Positions 12,664 through 20,947 of a stretch of 41,893 nt of DNA are shown here, in pieces. A program made the position numbers and the translations under genes. How positions within the stretch are numbered: position 1 is the stretch's first letter; each line of letters begins with the position of its first letter. The notes under the pieces are model-generated. The model did no database searches. It was not told the DNA's origin and saw nothing but the letters and a program-made list of their open reading frames with translations. Source of the stretch: Conoideocrella luteorostrata (taxonomy: Eukaryota; Ascomycota; Sordariomycetes; Hypocreales; Clavicipitaceae). The stretch covers positions 1-41,893 of the forward strand of contig JASWJB010000354.1 in assembly GCA_032433595.1 (NCBI GenBank), in the 5' to 3' direction.

Positions 12664-13116
12664 TATAATAATTAAGCTATTTACTATAGTAAGTAGATAG
12701 GGATAATAGTAGTGTTTATTGCTTAAATAAAGTAAGAAAGGTTATAAGTAATAATATTATAAATATATAAGTAGTGTTTAGTATCCATTAGAAGAGTTCT
12801 CCTAATTGCTTACTTAAAGTGATTGCTTAGATTAATCTATAAGGACCTAGGTGCTAACTATCTAGTAATAACTATCCTATATATAATGTTTTAATCCTTA
12901 TATAATTCCTTTGATTATGGTGATCTATGTGCTCTGTGTCGCTCTGTGGGATCCCTTGGATTACCACTAATCCTACAGAGCGCCTTACATGGTCACGTGG
13001 AAAAGCACGTGACTCGCTTTCGTAGTGACGACATTGTGTCAGCTGTGTTTCAGTGTGGATGCCCGCCATCCAACTGATCTTCCTTGGTTCAGGTGCCTTG
13101 CCATTGGTTCGTAACA
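12664..13116 (-). repeat. Right LTR of copy 1 (5' LTR in coding sense)
   Basis: 453 bp. Mirror image of the left LTR in damage: its inner end is heavily mutated, and the outer 200 bp or so up to GTAACA at 13116 keep normal GC content and appear unmutated. Confidence 0.93.
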
Positions 13117-13121
13117 TCTAA
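13117..13121. repeat. Target-site duplication, right copy (TCTAA)
   Basis: Matches 6162-6166 exactly, confirming the element boundary. Confidence 0.9.
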
Positions 13122-13800
13122 GTGCTATCTAAATGTCCCTCGCGCCTCTTTGTAACCTAAGCTTCTAGCTTAAGTCTATTATAACTACTACTATATTATG
13201 TAAATTTAATTTACTAAAGGATTTAGAATAAAATTACTAATAAAAGAAATCTTAGCTTATAATAGTTTCTTTTGCTCTACGTAATTAAATAGTAAGTTAT
13301 TAGAACGCTATAAACTAGCTTAGCTTAGTATTCTTAGAAGTTTTATTTTCCTATATTACTAATAAAATACTATTAAGTAAATTAATTTTAATATAAATAA
13401 AGTTAGGAGTAATAGTTAAGGTATATAATAAAGCTTTCAGAAGAGATAAAGTATAATTATAAAGCTTCTTAATAAAAAAAGGGCAATACTAGGTTTAGAA
13501 ACTAAGATAAGTTATAAGTAGCTTTTAGAATAAAAGGGATATAATATTTTATAATCTTAGATTATTCTAGTTTTTACCTAAGATTTATAGATAATAAGTA
13601 CTTTCCTATAATGCCTTAACTATAGGAAATTATAAGTAATGCTAGTTACTTTAAAGTACCCTAAATAAAGAAAGCCTTATAATCCTATAGGTCTTAATAT
13701 ATAATTATTAAAAATATATATAATATTAATAATAACTATATCTTTATCTTGATTTAAGGCAATTTTAAATAGCCTAAGAGTCTTTTATTTTTGCCAAAAG
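13122..13800 (+). mobile_element. AT-rich repeat relic, perhaps a Fot1/pogo-type DNA transposon
   Basis: About 680 bp of strongly AT-rich sequence following a GC-normal 50-bp start. In one plus-strand frame around 13195-13330 the damaged reading suggests a helix-turn-helix like that of Fot1/pogo transposases (an Ala-Tyr-Asn-x-x-x-x-Ser-Thr core once C-to-T changes are allowed for). No matching terminal inverted repeat was found on the other side, and no DDE triad could be placed. The identity is tentative; RIP-type decay is more secure. Confidence 0.3.
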
Positions 13801-13805
13801 TCTAG

Positions 13806-13877
13806 GGCTGCTTAGGATTACTTAGAACTGCTTAGTGACCGCTTAGGCGCTTCTTAGGATAGCTCGGGGCCGCTTAG
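13806..13877. repeat. Short array of CTTAG at 10-11 bp spacing
   Basis: CTTAG begins at 13811, 13821, 13831, 13842, 13853 and 13873, spacings of 10, 10, 11, 11 and 20. The intervening bases vary. One helical turn per unit is notable, but the array is short. Confidence 0.55.
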
Positions 13878-14028
13878 CTTAAAGCAACCACAGCTTAGGA
13901 ACCCTTTCGAGAAAGGAAACTAGGTCCGTCGTGATAAATGTTTTATTCTAGTCTGTTATCTATAGCATAATTAATCGTGTTTAAACAACTTATGTACAGA
14001 AGCAAAACAGAAGCTCTATGCATAATCA

Positions 14029-14337
14029 TTAGTGACAGGTATAGCCATGGCACGATTGTTGTACTATTTTGTCCTTCTTAAAGAATCGAGCGAACCATTC
14101 ATCTTCCAAAGGTTCCTTTACATTCTCCAATAAGCCTATTTCCAACTAATAAATGTTAGCTTCTAACAACTTCGTATTGGGCGCGGAGAGACAATCCGAT
14201 GTAGAAATAGCACCAACGATTAACCTAAGTCCCAACTCCTTCCGCGGTGGCCATATCAGACATCGCCGATCGTCCACTAGTTTATCTCCTGCTAAAGTTT
14301 CTAGAGCTCTTCGCGGTGCCAGTAGAATAGGCCTTGA
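14029..14337 (-). pseudogene. Unrecognised decayed coding fragment (C-terminal end)
   Basis: The minus strand is open for 103 codons from 14337 down to a TAA at 14029, interrupted only by a TAG at 14146-14148. A single CAG-to-TAG change (CpA to TpA, as RIP makes) would explain it. The reading has coding character: charged helices (ENVKEPLEDEWFARFFKKDK) and a Cys-His-Gly-Tyr-x-Cys-His end. The 5' side runs into an in-frame TAA at 14338 and the minisatellite lies just beyond, so the gene's start is missing. I do not recognise the family. A 62-codon plus-strand frame at 14153-14341 overlaps it and is probably its shadow. Confidence 0.4.
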
Positions 14338-14398
14338 TTAACGCTGTGACGTTGGAGCCGACAGGTATTAAAGAGTTGCAAGGTATGAAAATAGATGT

Positions 14399-14718
14399 CG
14401 GGACTTTTATTTAGATACCCGGATTTCTATTCAGATACCCGACTGTTATTCAGATACCAGGACTTTCATTTAAATACCTAGACTTCTTAGTTTAATACCT
14501 GGATTCTTATTTAAATACCCGGATTGTTATTTAGATACCCGGATTCTTACTTAGATACCAGGATTCTTACTTAGATGCCCGGATTCTTATTTAAATACCT
14601 AGATTCTTATTTAAATACCCGGATTCTAATTTAGAAACCCAGACTCTTATTTAGAAATCCGGACTCTTATTCAGATACCCGGACTTTTATTCAGATACCC
14701 GGACTTTTGTTTAGGTGC
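14399..14718. repeat. Minisatellite, 16 units of about 20 bp
   Basis: Consecutive units follow the pattern CCGGAYTCTTATTTAGATAC. Fourteen are 20 bp, one is 19 (14439-14457) and one is 21 (14478-14498). Most differences between units are transitions. The unit length is not a multiple of three and stops occur throughout, so it is not coding. Confidence 0.92.
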
Positions 14719-14939
14719 TGTTACAACCCGTTGGGTAGGCTGCACTCCTAAGGAGCTATAGCGCTTAATATCTGGAGACCCAGGGCGCTATGTAGTTTAG
14801 CTGATCCACGATTTTTAAGCATTGCCGCGAACTCTTGCTTTAAATAGTGTCGCCGACCAAATATCACTAAATATATGGATTTATCTAAACGCCAAGTATA
14901 TCTTGGAGGTTAGGTTGACTTTCGTCATCACCCGTTACA
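14719..14939. mobile_element. Possible degraded solo LTR
   Basis: Begins TGTTACAACCCGTT and ends CACCCGTTACA, so the ends are roughly inverted repeats with TG..CA termini; the reverse complement of the end resembles the TGTAACGG start of the chromovirus LTR. No target-site duplication flanks it, so the call is weak. Confidence 0.25.
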
Positions 14940-15341
14940 AGGATGCTTTTGCAACATTCGCCCCGCCCTGTAAGACTTTAGGACGATTCTAGCGGTAGTT
15001 TTACCAGCGGGAAATTAAATGACAGTCTCTTAATTGTCTTCCCACGAAGGGTTCTTTCGAGTGGCAGCGAGCGATTAAGGAACTAGATGTATTGTTCTAC
15101 GGGCTATACTAACGTGATCGAATGATTCAATGATAAGATCCCCTGATGATGAGCTCCTCAAAGATTCTACAAGAAGTGAAAAAGCAAAAAAGAATTCACA
15201 GAACAACCAAAAGGAATACTAGGGGAATGTGGTGGAAATGTACTCCCAGTCCACTGCCTGCCGCCAGTATTAATGTAACAATGTATCCTTTTCATCGAAC
15301 TTTGAAAACTTCGATGCGTTTTCTATTCTCCACGCATAACC
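14940..15341. other. Intergenic, nothing recognised
   Basis: Ordinary composition. It includes the 3' flank of the secreted-protein gene. A 71-codon open frame at 15146-15361 has no recognisable feature. Confidence 0.4.
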
Positions 15342-15881
15342 TTAAACTCCTAGAGCATTAGCGAGGTTCTTGCGGTCCTCGGTGGTCAAACCGGTGTACT
15401 GGAGGCTGCTGCTGCTCATTGGGACGGGGACTGGGCCGCCAGCCTGAGCTGGGTCACCACTCAAGACGGTTGCGAGATTCATGCAGGCTGGCGGGACGTT
15501 GGCCACGTTAACCGCTACATGTTCAATTAGTATTCTTTCCATTCTCACCTTTTAGAACAGTAACTCAAGGGGACGGGGACACTTACTTCCTTCGTCCACG
15601 TTGCTAATCTGTACGGTTACGCCATTGTTTTTCTGGGCGTTGATCTGTGATGTGCACTGGTTGATGGACTCTTGAGACACGCCTGGCGGGATAGCACGGA
15701 CCGCCTGCCCTCTAATACGCTTCGGTTTGGGACAATATGTAGCGCAAAGAGTCGCACCGCCGCCGATAGCGCCGCCGAGGGCGCCACCCACTATCGCGCC
15801 TATTGCGGCCGGTGGTGCTGGGCACATCTGGAGCAAGACGGCCACGGCGGCGAGGGAGGCGAGGCATTTGGTAGAAATCAT
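15342..15881 (-). CDS. Small secreted protein with glycine zipper (two exons)
   Basis: Exon 1 is 15881-15587 and exon 2 is 15514-15342. The 72-bp intron has donor GTAAGT, a near-consensus branch site TACTAAT and acceptor ATGTAG; the phase-1 junction restores one frame of 155 residues. The N-terminus is a typical signal peptide (basic MISTK, then a hydrophobic LASLAAVAVLL core and a Pro/Ala-rich end), followed by a glycine zipper (GAIVGGALGGAIGGG) and several cysteines. The C-terminal half (VPPACMNLATVLSG and a Gly-Leu-Thr-x-x-Asp helix) resembles a family of uncharacterised secreted fungal proteins. Release from the cell is predicted. An effector-like role, or membrane interaction through the glycine zipper, is only inference. 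It is divergent from the MBOAT gene. Confidence 0.75.
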
Positions 15882-16014
15882 GTTTGAATTTGTTTGATAA
15901 GGTTCTTGGGATATAAGATAATAGCTTTGGACTTGGTTGTGCTGTTGGTTGGTAAATGATGTTGGGAGTCGATGAATGGAAATTGTTCATAATGAGGAGC
16001 GGGCATTACCACCT

Positions 16015-16022
16015 GTTTATAT
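16015..16022 (-). promoter_or_regulatory. TATA-like element of the secreted-protein gene
   Basis: On the minus strand this reads TATAAACA, about 135 bp upstream of the start codon at 15881; spacing is acceptable for a fungal promoter. Confidence 0.4.
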
Positions 16023-16117
16023 ACTAGGTTGGATTTTTCAGTTACTGTGCATTCTGTAAGACTATTAACTAGACCCTTCCGTCGGACATGCGGCTTGTTT
16101 CCAAATTTGATCTTTCC

Positions 16118-16125
16118 TGACGTCA
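16118..16125. promoter_or_regulatory. Perfect CRE/ATF site TGACGTCA
   Basis: The palindrome TGACGTCA is the classic binding site of CREB/Atf1-type bZIP proteins. It is about 240 bp upstream of the secreted-protein start and in the divergent promoter shared with the MBOAT gene. Occupancy is not shown by sequence. Confidence 0.45.
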
Positions 16126-16164
16126 TAGAACTTGGTTGTATGTTACGTTTCTGTTCACTGACTG

Positions 16165-16449
16165 TCGATCATCAATCGTTGCTCGATGAAAGGAAAGTGA
16201 GGCTGGAGTGAGCAGCCACCTCGGGCTTCGGTTGGACTGTAACAGGCTATTTTGCTTCTATGCACTAATTGGCGATCGTTGCTCGACGAAAAGAACATCA
16301 GCCTTGGGCGAGCAGCCACCTCATGATTGAATGCGAATTATTTTGTGTTATTCACAGTCTGTCGATCGTTGCTCGATGAAAGAAAAGAAAATCAGCCTTG
16401 GGCAAACAGCCGCCTCATGCTTCGATTGACTGCAACAGGCGAAAATATG
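16165..16449. repeat. Three degenerate direct repeats of about 90 bp in a divergent promoter
   Basis: Copies begin near 16165, 16270 and 16362. Each has the core TCGATCGTTGCTCGATGAAA, then CAGCCTTGGGCGAGCAGCCACCTCATG-like sequence; the first and third also end in GACTGTAACAGGC-like sequence. A weaker fourth start lies near 16475. They lie in the 1.2-kb gap between the divergent secreted-protein and MBOAT genes, so they may be repeated regulatory modules. Confidence 0.7.
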
Positions 16450-17080
16450 AGCTATTTTTATTCCTCCAACGATCTGTCGTTGCTGGATTATTTAGCGTTG
16501 AACTTGGACATGCGGTCGTATTGCTGCGCCCCCATCCTTTGGCCCCCTTTAGCACCATCTGTCAGGTATCAGGTATGAATTTCACCATACAGGCTGTGTG
16601 TCGACTAGGCAAATACCTTACAGACGTAGTTGATAATAGTATAATACACAGGTTTACGGTACTTACACTTAAAAGTGGGACACATCTAAAATATGAAGCA
16701 ATTGATTCCCAAAGCGTTAGTTTAGTACGACGAAAGTACACGCTGTCAGCTTACCACACTCAGCCCACCACCACAAGTGCCGCCTCGCCGTCGGGTTGCC
16801 CGTCCCGGCCTTTAATACCCAACAGCCTCGTCGGTAACCCCTAGCGTCTCATCTTCTCAGCTCTGACTTTCCTTTCGTTCCCGCCCCAAGCGGTTAGTCA
16901 GTCCTTGCTCGACGTAACGCCGGCACGTGGCTCGACTACTACTACTCATGCTTGCATGATGATGAGGAAATGTAAGAAATGAAGGAAGCCGGCACCAGTA
17001 TCCATCTTCCACAGAAACCGTCATTCGTCGTCTGCGGCGAGAGCATCAACCGGAACAGAAAAAAACTCTACGTACTAGCC

Positions 17081-18286
17081 ATGCCGCGCGTCTGGTATCA
17101 CTGGCTTGGGCCCGCCATCCCGCTCGTTCTCCTCTCTGTTTCAATTGCAATATACTCACTGGCATTGGGATCCAGTCGACAAAAATGGTTATGGCTGGTG
17201 CCTCTGCTTTGCTCCGACTACCTGGCTCTTGCCGGGTCGACCTACTGGCCAAAGAACGGCATTGACAGCCTCTGGGGACTTTTGATATGTATTTGGACTT
17301 CTCATTCTCTGTCCATACTATTTCTAGAGGATCGGACACTGGTATTGGATGGCCAATGGATTTTTGAGAAACAGAATCTGTGGTGGAAGTCCTGGACTAC
17401 GTGGAACAACCCACGTCTCTTATTAACATCCAGAGCGGAGAACCGCAGTCCACCACCATTGCGTAAGAGCCAGTCGCGTTTGGCTTTCACGGCAGGTCGC
17501 CTCGCCAAGCTGGGTTTGTACTGGATTCTGACGTACAAGGTCCAGCCGCTTATACTTCCTGGACCGTTTATGCCACTATATGCGGCTGACTTTGATGGGA
17601 CCCGACAAAACTACTTTCGGCGTATGCTGCTTGATCAGCAGCATCCCATCACCATGCGCGAAACGTTGCTACGTGCCATCTTTGCTTTCTTTTGGGCGGC
17701 GGCGGCGTATGTTATGGTGGACGGCGCCCACATCGCTTTATCCTTACTCTTTGTTGTGGTCCTCCGTGTCAACCGCCCAGATGAGTGGCCTCCAATCTAC
17801 GGCAACCTCCGCAAAGCGTACAGTCTCCGCGGATTCTGGGGACAATTCTGGCACCGGTTAGTGGTGATACCTTACGGAAACGTCGGCAAACTACTCGCCG
17901 GGCGATGTCTTGGCCTTGGGCCTGAATCGATGCTCTACAAATTGATCGTGGCTTGTTCCATCTTTGTTCTCTCCGGCGTGGCGCATGCAGTTGTAGCCAG
18001 GCAGTTGGGAGATGTTTGCTGGTACTTGGACATCTGGTGGTTTTTCTTGAATTTTGTGGCTAGTGCAGTGGAAACCTTTGTCTGCTCTAAGCTTTCTCGG
18101 CAAACTGGTGTGTGTGATGCACCTTATTCTCAGAAGCGTTGGTTTTTGCGCAGCGGCATTGTATGCCAATGCTTTGGATTCGCTTGGGTTTTTCTTTTTT
18201 TCTTCTGGAGCGTGCCAAAATGGCAATATCCGAAAATATATTCTATCATCATGGAGCTATCAAACACTGGAGAGAATAATTTGTAG
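17081..18286 (+). CDS. Wax-synthase-like MBOAT acyltransferase
   Basis: Single exon. The ATG at 17081 gives 401 residues, normal for this family; an in-frame ATG at 16979 adds 34 mostly polar residues before the first membrane helix and is less likely. The protein has about eight hydrophobic segments. The diagnostic SLRGFWGQFWHRL lies at residues 248-260, and His302 in the membrane-embedded SGVAHAV is the expected catalytic histidine. Family members include plant-type wax synthases and fungal O-acetyltransferases acting on terpenoids or trichothecenes (TRI7-like). They transfer an acyl group from acyl-CoA to an alcohol at the ER membrane. The substrate cannot be read from sequence, and no terpene or polyketide enzyme was found nearby. 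Its stop is 50 bp from the stop of the convergent SEC11 gene. Confidence 0.82.
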   Translation: MPRVWYHWLGPAIPLVLLSVSIAIYSLALGSSRQKWLWLVPLLCSDYLALAGSTYWPKNGIDSLWGLLICIWTSHSLSILFLEDRTLVLDGQWIFEKQNLWWKSWTTWNNPRLLLTSRAENRSPPPLRKSQSRLAFTAGRLAKLGLYWILTYKVQPLILPGPFMPLYAADFDGTRQNYFRRMLLDQQHPITMRETLLRAIFAFFWAAAAYVMVDGAHIALSLLFVVVLRVNRPDEWPPIYGNLRKAYSLRGFWGQFWHRLVVIPYGNVGKLLAGRCLGLGPESMLYKLIVACSIFVLSGVAHAVVARQLGDVCWYLDIWWFFLNFVASAVETFVCSKLSRQTGVCDAPYSQKRWFLRSGIVCQCFGFAWVFLFFFWSVPKWQYPKIYSIIMELSNTGENNL

Positions 18287-18336
18287 CACAATAATAGCAC
18301 GAAGAAATTGATAGAACAAGAGAATTTTCTATTTCA

Positions 18337-18949
18337 TCATGGAGTGTACCTCGTGGGCCTTGAGAACAACTCATTTATCTTGATCGCCGGCAATCCGAGG
18401 AATGGCACGATACCTTTCACGACCCCTACGACGTTTTTTCGAGAAGCAAAGCCCTCGCCGCTGGGGTAAAGCTGAGCATCATTTGCGTCGTTGTTATCCC
18501 CTTTCGTCAAGATGTATTGTCTGGAGCATACGAATTAGCGGACCAATAGGATCATACTTTCAGCCATGAAGACTTACGTAAAACCATCGGGCATGTCTGG
18601 AAGGAAATGTGTCTGGACAACGCGGTGGACCTATTCGTTATTGAAAGTGTATCAGCATCAAGTGTGGTATGATGACGTGTATGGAGCGACTGTCGCTCAC
18701 CATAGGTAGCTTGCGGGTCGGAAATGATAGGACGGCAATATCTCCGACCCCAATGTAGCTCTTGCGGTTCCAAAGGAAAAGAATGTCTCCTCGCTGAAAT
18801 CCTGGCTCCATAGATTCCGACGTCGCCACGACTATCGGCATCGGACTGTCGCTAGCCCAAGCAAGGGCTTTCCATGCCATGAAGATGAACGCCACTAGTC
18901 TGAAAGTCGAAAGAACTTGGTTGGCTGCACGTCTTGTTAACAGAGCCAT
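18337..18949 (-). CDS. SEC11: SEC11-type signal peptidase catalytic subunit (three exons)
   Basis: Minus-strand exons are 18949-18701, 18630-18578 and 18520-18337. Introns are 70 bp (GTGAGC..AATAG) and 57 bp (GTAAGT..CTCCAG), and together they give one frame of 161 residues. A second ATG two codons earlier (18955) is equally possible. There is an N-terminal membrane helix (about 13-33). The S26B signal peptidase motifs follow: SESMEP with catalytic Ser46, GDILFLWNR, Val-His-Arg-Val with catalytic His85, and LTKGDNN with conserved Asp109 and Asp115. The ER signal peptidase complex removes signal peptides from secretory proteins. The C-terminus after GIVPFLG is short and polar, lacking the final hydrophobic stretch I expect of SEC11. 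This may be an accessory paralogue rather than the housekeeping gene; a second copy elsewhere would settle that. Confidence 0.88.
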
Positions 18950-18955
18950 GATCAC

Positions 18956-19638
18956 TCGTGGTGGCGAAATTGTCTCTCTCTCGAGCTCTACGCAGCTGCG
19001 CGAACGAGATGGTTTTATGACAGATAAGAAAAACCACTGGGCTTGGGATGTTCTAAGTGACTAGATATGCCTTGTGAGGGGTGGCGTTTGCGGCTGGCGC
19101 AGAATACCGAAGATCGGCACACTGTGGCGCTGCCGGTGGCCGTCAAGACGGTTCAGCTCGGCTAATTATATAAATGAGGCTGCATTCAAGGCGGAAGAGA
19201 CTGAGGACACATTGACCAGCAAGTCCAGCCTGCATATATCTCACCTGGGCACTCCGTATGCAACGGTCAGCCGCGCTTGCATCCCACGCACCCCAAGCCT
19301 GAGAATGATTCGCTGAAGTTGCCACGCCGGTCCGTCTGGACACGTATACAGAGGCTAAAATTGTAGACTGCCTGCTCATTTGCCATTGTAATTGTGGTAG
19401 TATAACTAGCTCCTGGCTCGCTTTGTTGGCACGAGTGGGTACGAGCAACGTGCACGGTGAGCGCATAGTGGACGCCCCATTTTCTCGCCGGAGGAAAAGG
19501 CAAATACGTCACAGAGCTTTATTCTCAGCCTCTCTTTTCTACTGACCTCCGTTGGAAATTCTGTCACTCCCTTCCCCCGTCACCTTCGATAATCGTCGTT
19601 TACTCTCAACTAAAGCTGTCTTCGTCGCTTGAACAACC
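18956..19638. promoter_or_regulatory. Shared divergent promoter of SEC11 and LOR genes
   Basis: A 683-bp gap between two divergently transcribed genes. A TATATAA stretch occurs near 19165. Open frames here lack any recognisable product. The sequence just before 19639 (CAACCATG) is a good fungal start context for the plus-strand gene. Confidence 0.4.
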
Positions 19639-20292
19639 ATGTTTCCAGAACTCACGGCTCCAAAGCTGCCTATTGCCATCCGTACGGAGCACACTGTGGA
19701 CAAGCACACCACGTTTCGTGTCCAGCAGCACGGAAAAGGCTTATCTGGCGGAAAATTCACCATTTCTGGCCCAACTGCCGAGCATACCAAGGGATCTTCC
19801 GCGAAGGAGCAACAATCTGCAGCATTGCTGCACGTTGATGGCAAGTACATGTCATTGGAAGAGAAACGTGCATTTCGCGATGCTTCGGGCCTGCCACTCT
19901 TCGATGTCTACCACCGTGCAATAGGCGTTACATGGTATGTCGAGCTGCCCGGTGGCAATGGGGCTCCAATTGCACGCATCATGCCACGATTCAGCGCCCT
20001 CAAGGATAACCTTGAGGTATGCCTCAAGAACGCGGCTGCGGATGGCGAGGAGGTGAGACTGCACGTCCGGGGTCAGGACATTTGGAAGCAACGCACCAAC
20101 GTTTATCTGGGCGATAAAGTCGTCATGACTGCCAAGAGGACTGACAAATTATCCGTGTATCTTCCTACCAAGAAGCTTGAATGGGTGGTTGATATTGCAG
20201 CGGGAATGGATATCTCGCTTGCGTCTCTGATCGTTGTAGTCATGGCTGCAAATATGTACGATAGCAGCATGCAATCATCTAGCGCATTTTAA
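19639..20292 (+). CDS. LURP-one-related (LOR / tubby C-terminal-like) protein
   Basis: Single exon, 217 residues, starting in the context CAACCATG. The fold family (DUF567) is recognised from alternating strand motifs: LHVDGKYMSLEEKRAFRDASG-like in the first half, LFDVYHRAIGVTWYVEL in the middle, and the terminal VVDIAAGMDISLASLIVVVMAANM helix, which corresponds to the buried C-terminal helix of tubby-like barrels. Members occur in plants, fungi and bacteria, and are related structurally to tubby and scramblase proteins. A lipid-binding or membrane-associated role has been proposed, but the biochemical function is not settled. Length is as expected and there is no sign of damage. It is divergent from SEC11, and two solo LTRs lie just downstream. 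Confidence 0.8.
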   Translation: MFPELTAPKLPIAIRTEHTVDKHTTFRVQQHGKGLSGGKFTISGPTAEHTKGSSAKEQQSAALLHVDGKYMSLEEKRAFRDASGLPLFDVYHRAIGVTWYVELPGGNGAPIARIMPRFSALKDNLEVCLKNAAADGEEVRLHVRGQDIWKQRTNVYLGDKVVMTAKRTDKLSVYLPTKKLEWVVDIAAGMDISLASLIVVVMAANMYDSSMQSSSAF

Positions 20293-20625
20293 AGAGTACC
20301 GCTTGCGAGCGTCACTTATGCAAGATTTTAGTCCGCGACATGCTTTCGTTCTGCGTAGCAATTTATGGTTCATGACCAACACTGTGTGATGGCGTGACCT
20401 CGTGCCTATTACAAAATTCGACGAGCTCCCCAGTGCTCCAGTTGATTGCCCTACTTTCGTTCTTCATGGGCTGGCGATCGACTTCTCGTCGGACGACCAC
20501 AAATGATACGATGATTCGTTCGTAATATCATTGCCATCGCATTAAATCGTGTGGTTGAGGTTACGGAAGGAGCAGTTACCCGAAATGAGCTGCTGGATCT
20601 GCGTCGAGATGACACTGAAAGTGAT
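20293..20625. other. 3' flank of LOR gene
   Basis: Nothing recognised apart from the presumed 3' untranslated region. Confidence 0.4.
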
Positions 20626-20831
20626 TGTTGGAATCCTGCCGTCAAGCACAACAGGAAGCATGGAGCAGGTCACGTGGTCACCTTTCGGTCACGATATTTA
20701 TACGGCGATATCGAGCCTTCCACCTTGACTTGTTTTCCTTTTCTTAGATATACAGATATTATTATATATATTGCATTTTGACCACAACTTGGTATCGATA
20801 CCACAGTGCACGACACCCTGTACAACCCACA
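20626..20831 (+). mobile_element. Solo LTR A (206 bp) with GTGAT target duplication
   Basis: Begins TGTTGGAATCC and ends TACAACCCACA; GTGAT occurs on both sides (20621-20625 and 20832-20836). The TGTTGGAAT start is common in copia-type LTRs. Carries CACGTGGTCACC and a TATTTATAC promoter-like element. No internal retrotransposon sequence adjoins it, so it arose by LTR-LTR recombination. Confidence 0.88.
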
Positions 20832-20947
20832 GTGATATTCCAGGAGATACACAGGCTGACATATCGTTCAGGATCAATGCCGCTGGCATCGTCCCAAGAC
20901 TCAACACCCACGTTCGATTAATAGCAGCCAGTCGATCAAAACGTTCC

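Larger units (their letters stand above)
6167..13116 (-). mobile_element. RIP-degraded Ty3/gypsy chromovirus, copy 1
   Basis: A complete 6950-bp LTR retrotransposon with 453-bp LTRs (6167-6619 and 12664-13116), TG..CA ends and a 5-bp target duplication. Coding polarity is minus: reading that strand gives a gag zinc knuckle, then reverse transcriptase, then integrase with a terminal chromodomain. A purine-rich tract lies where a polypurine tract should be, next to the left LTR. The interior is extremely AT-rich and every frame is riddled with stops. Differences from copy 2 are C/T and G/A transitions with no net length change, the signature of RIP. It cannot encode functional protein. The primer-binding site was not identified. 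Inserted colinear with copy 2, 28 kb away. Confidence 0.95.

Noticed and set aside
12872..13117. 81-codon minus-strand frame in the right LTR of copy 1
   Set aside because: Lies entirely within the unmutated outer part of the LTR; open only because that part escaped RIP.
14399..14718. Possible CRISPR-like array
   Set aside because: The units are contiguous without unique spacers, in a eukaryotic context; it is a minisatellite.
16398..16844. 148-codon open frame in the MBOAT upstream region
   Set aside because: It runs through the promoter repeats and shows no protein-like conservation or known domain.
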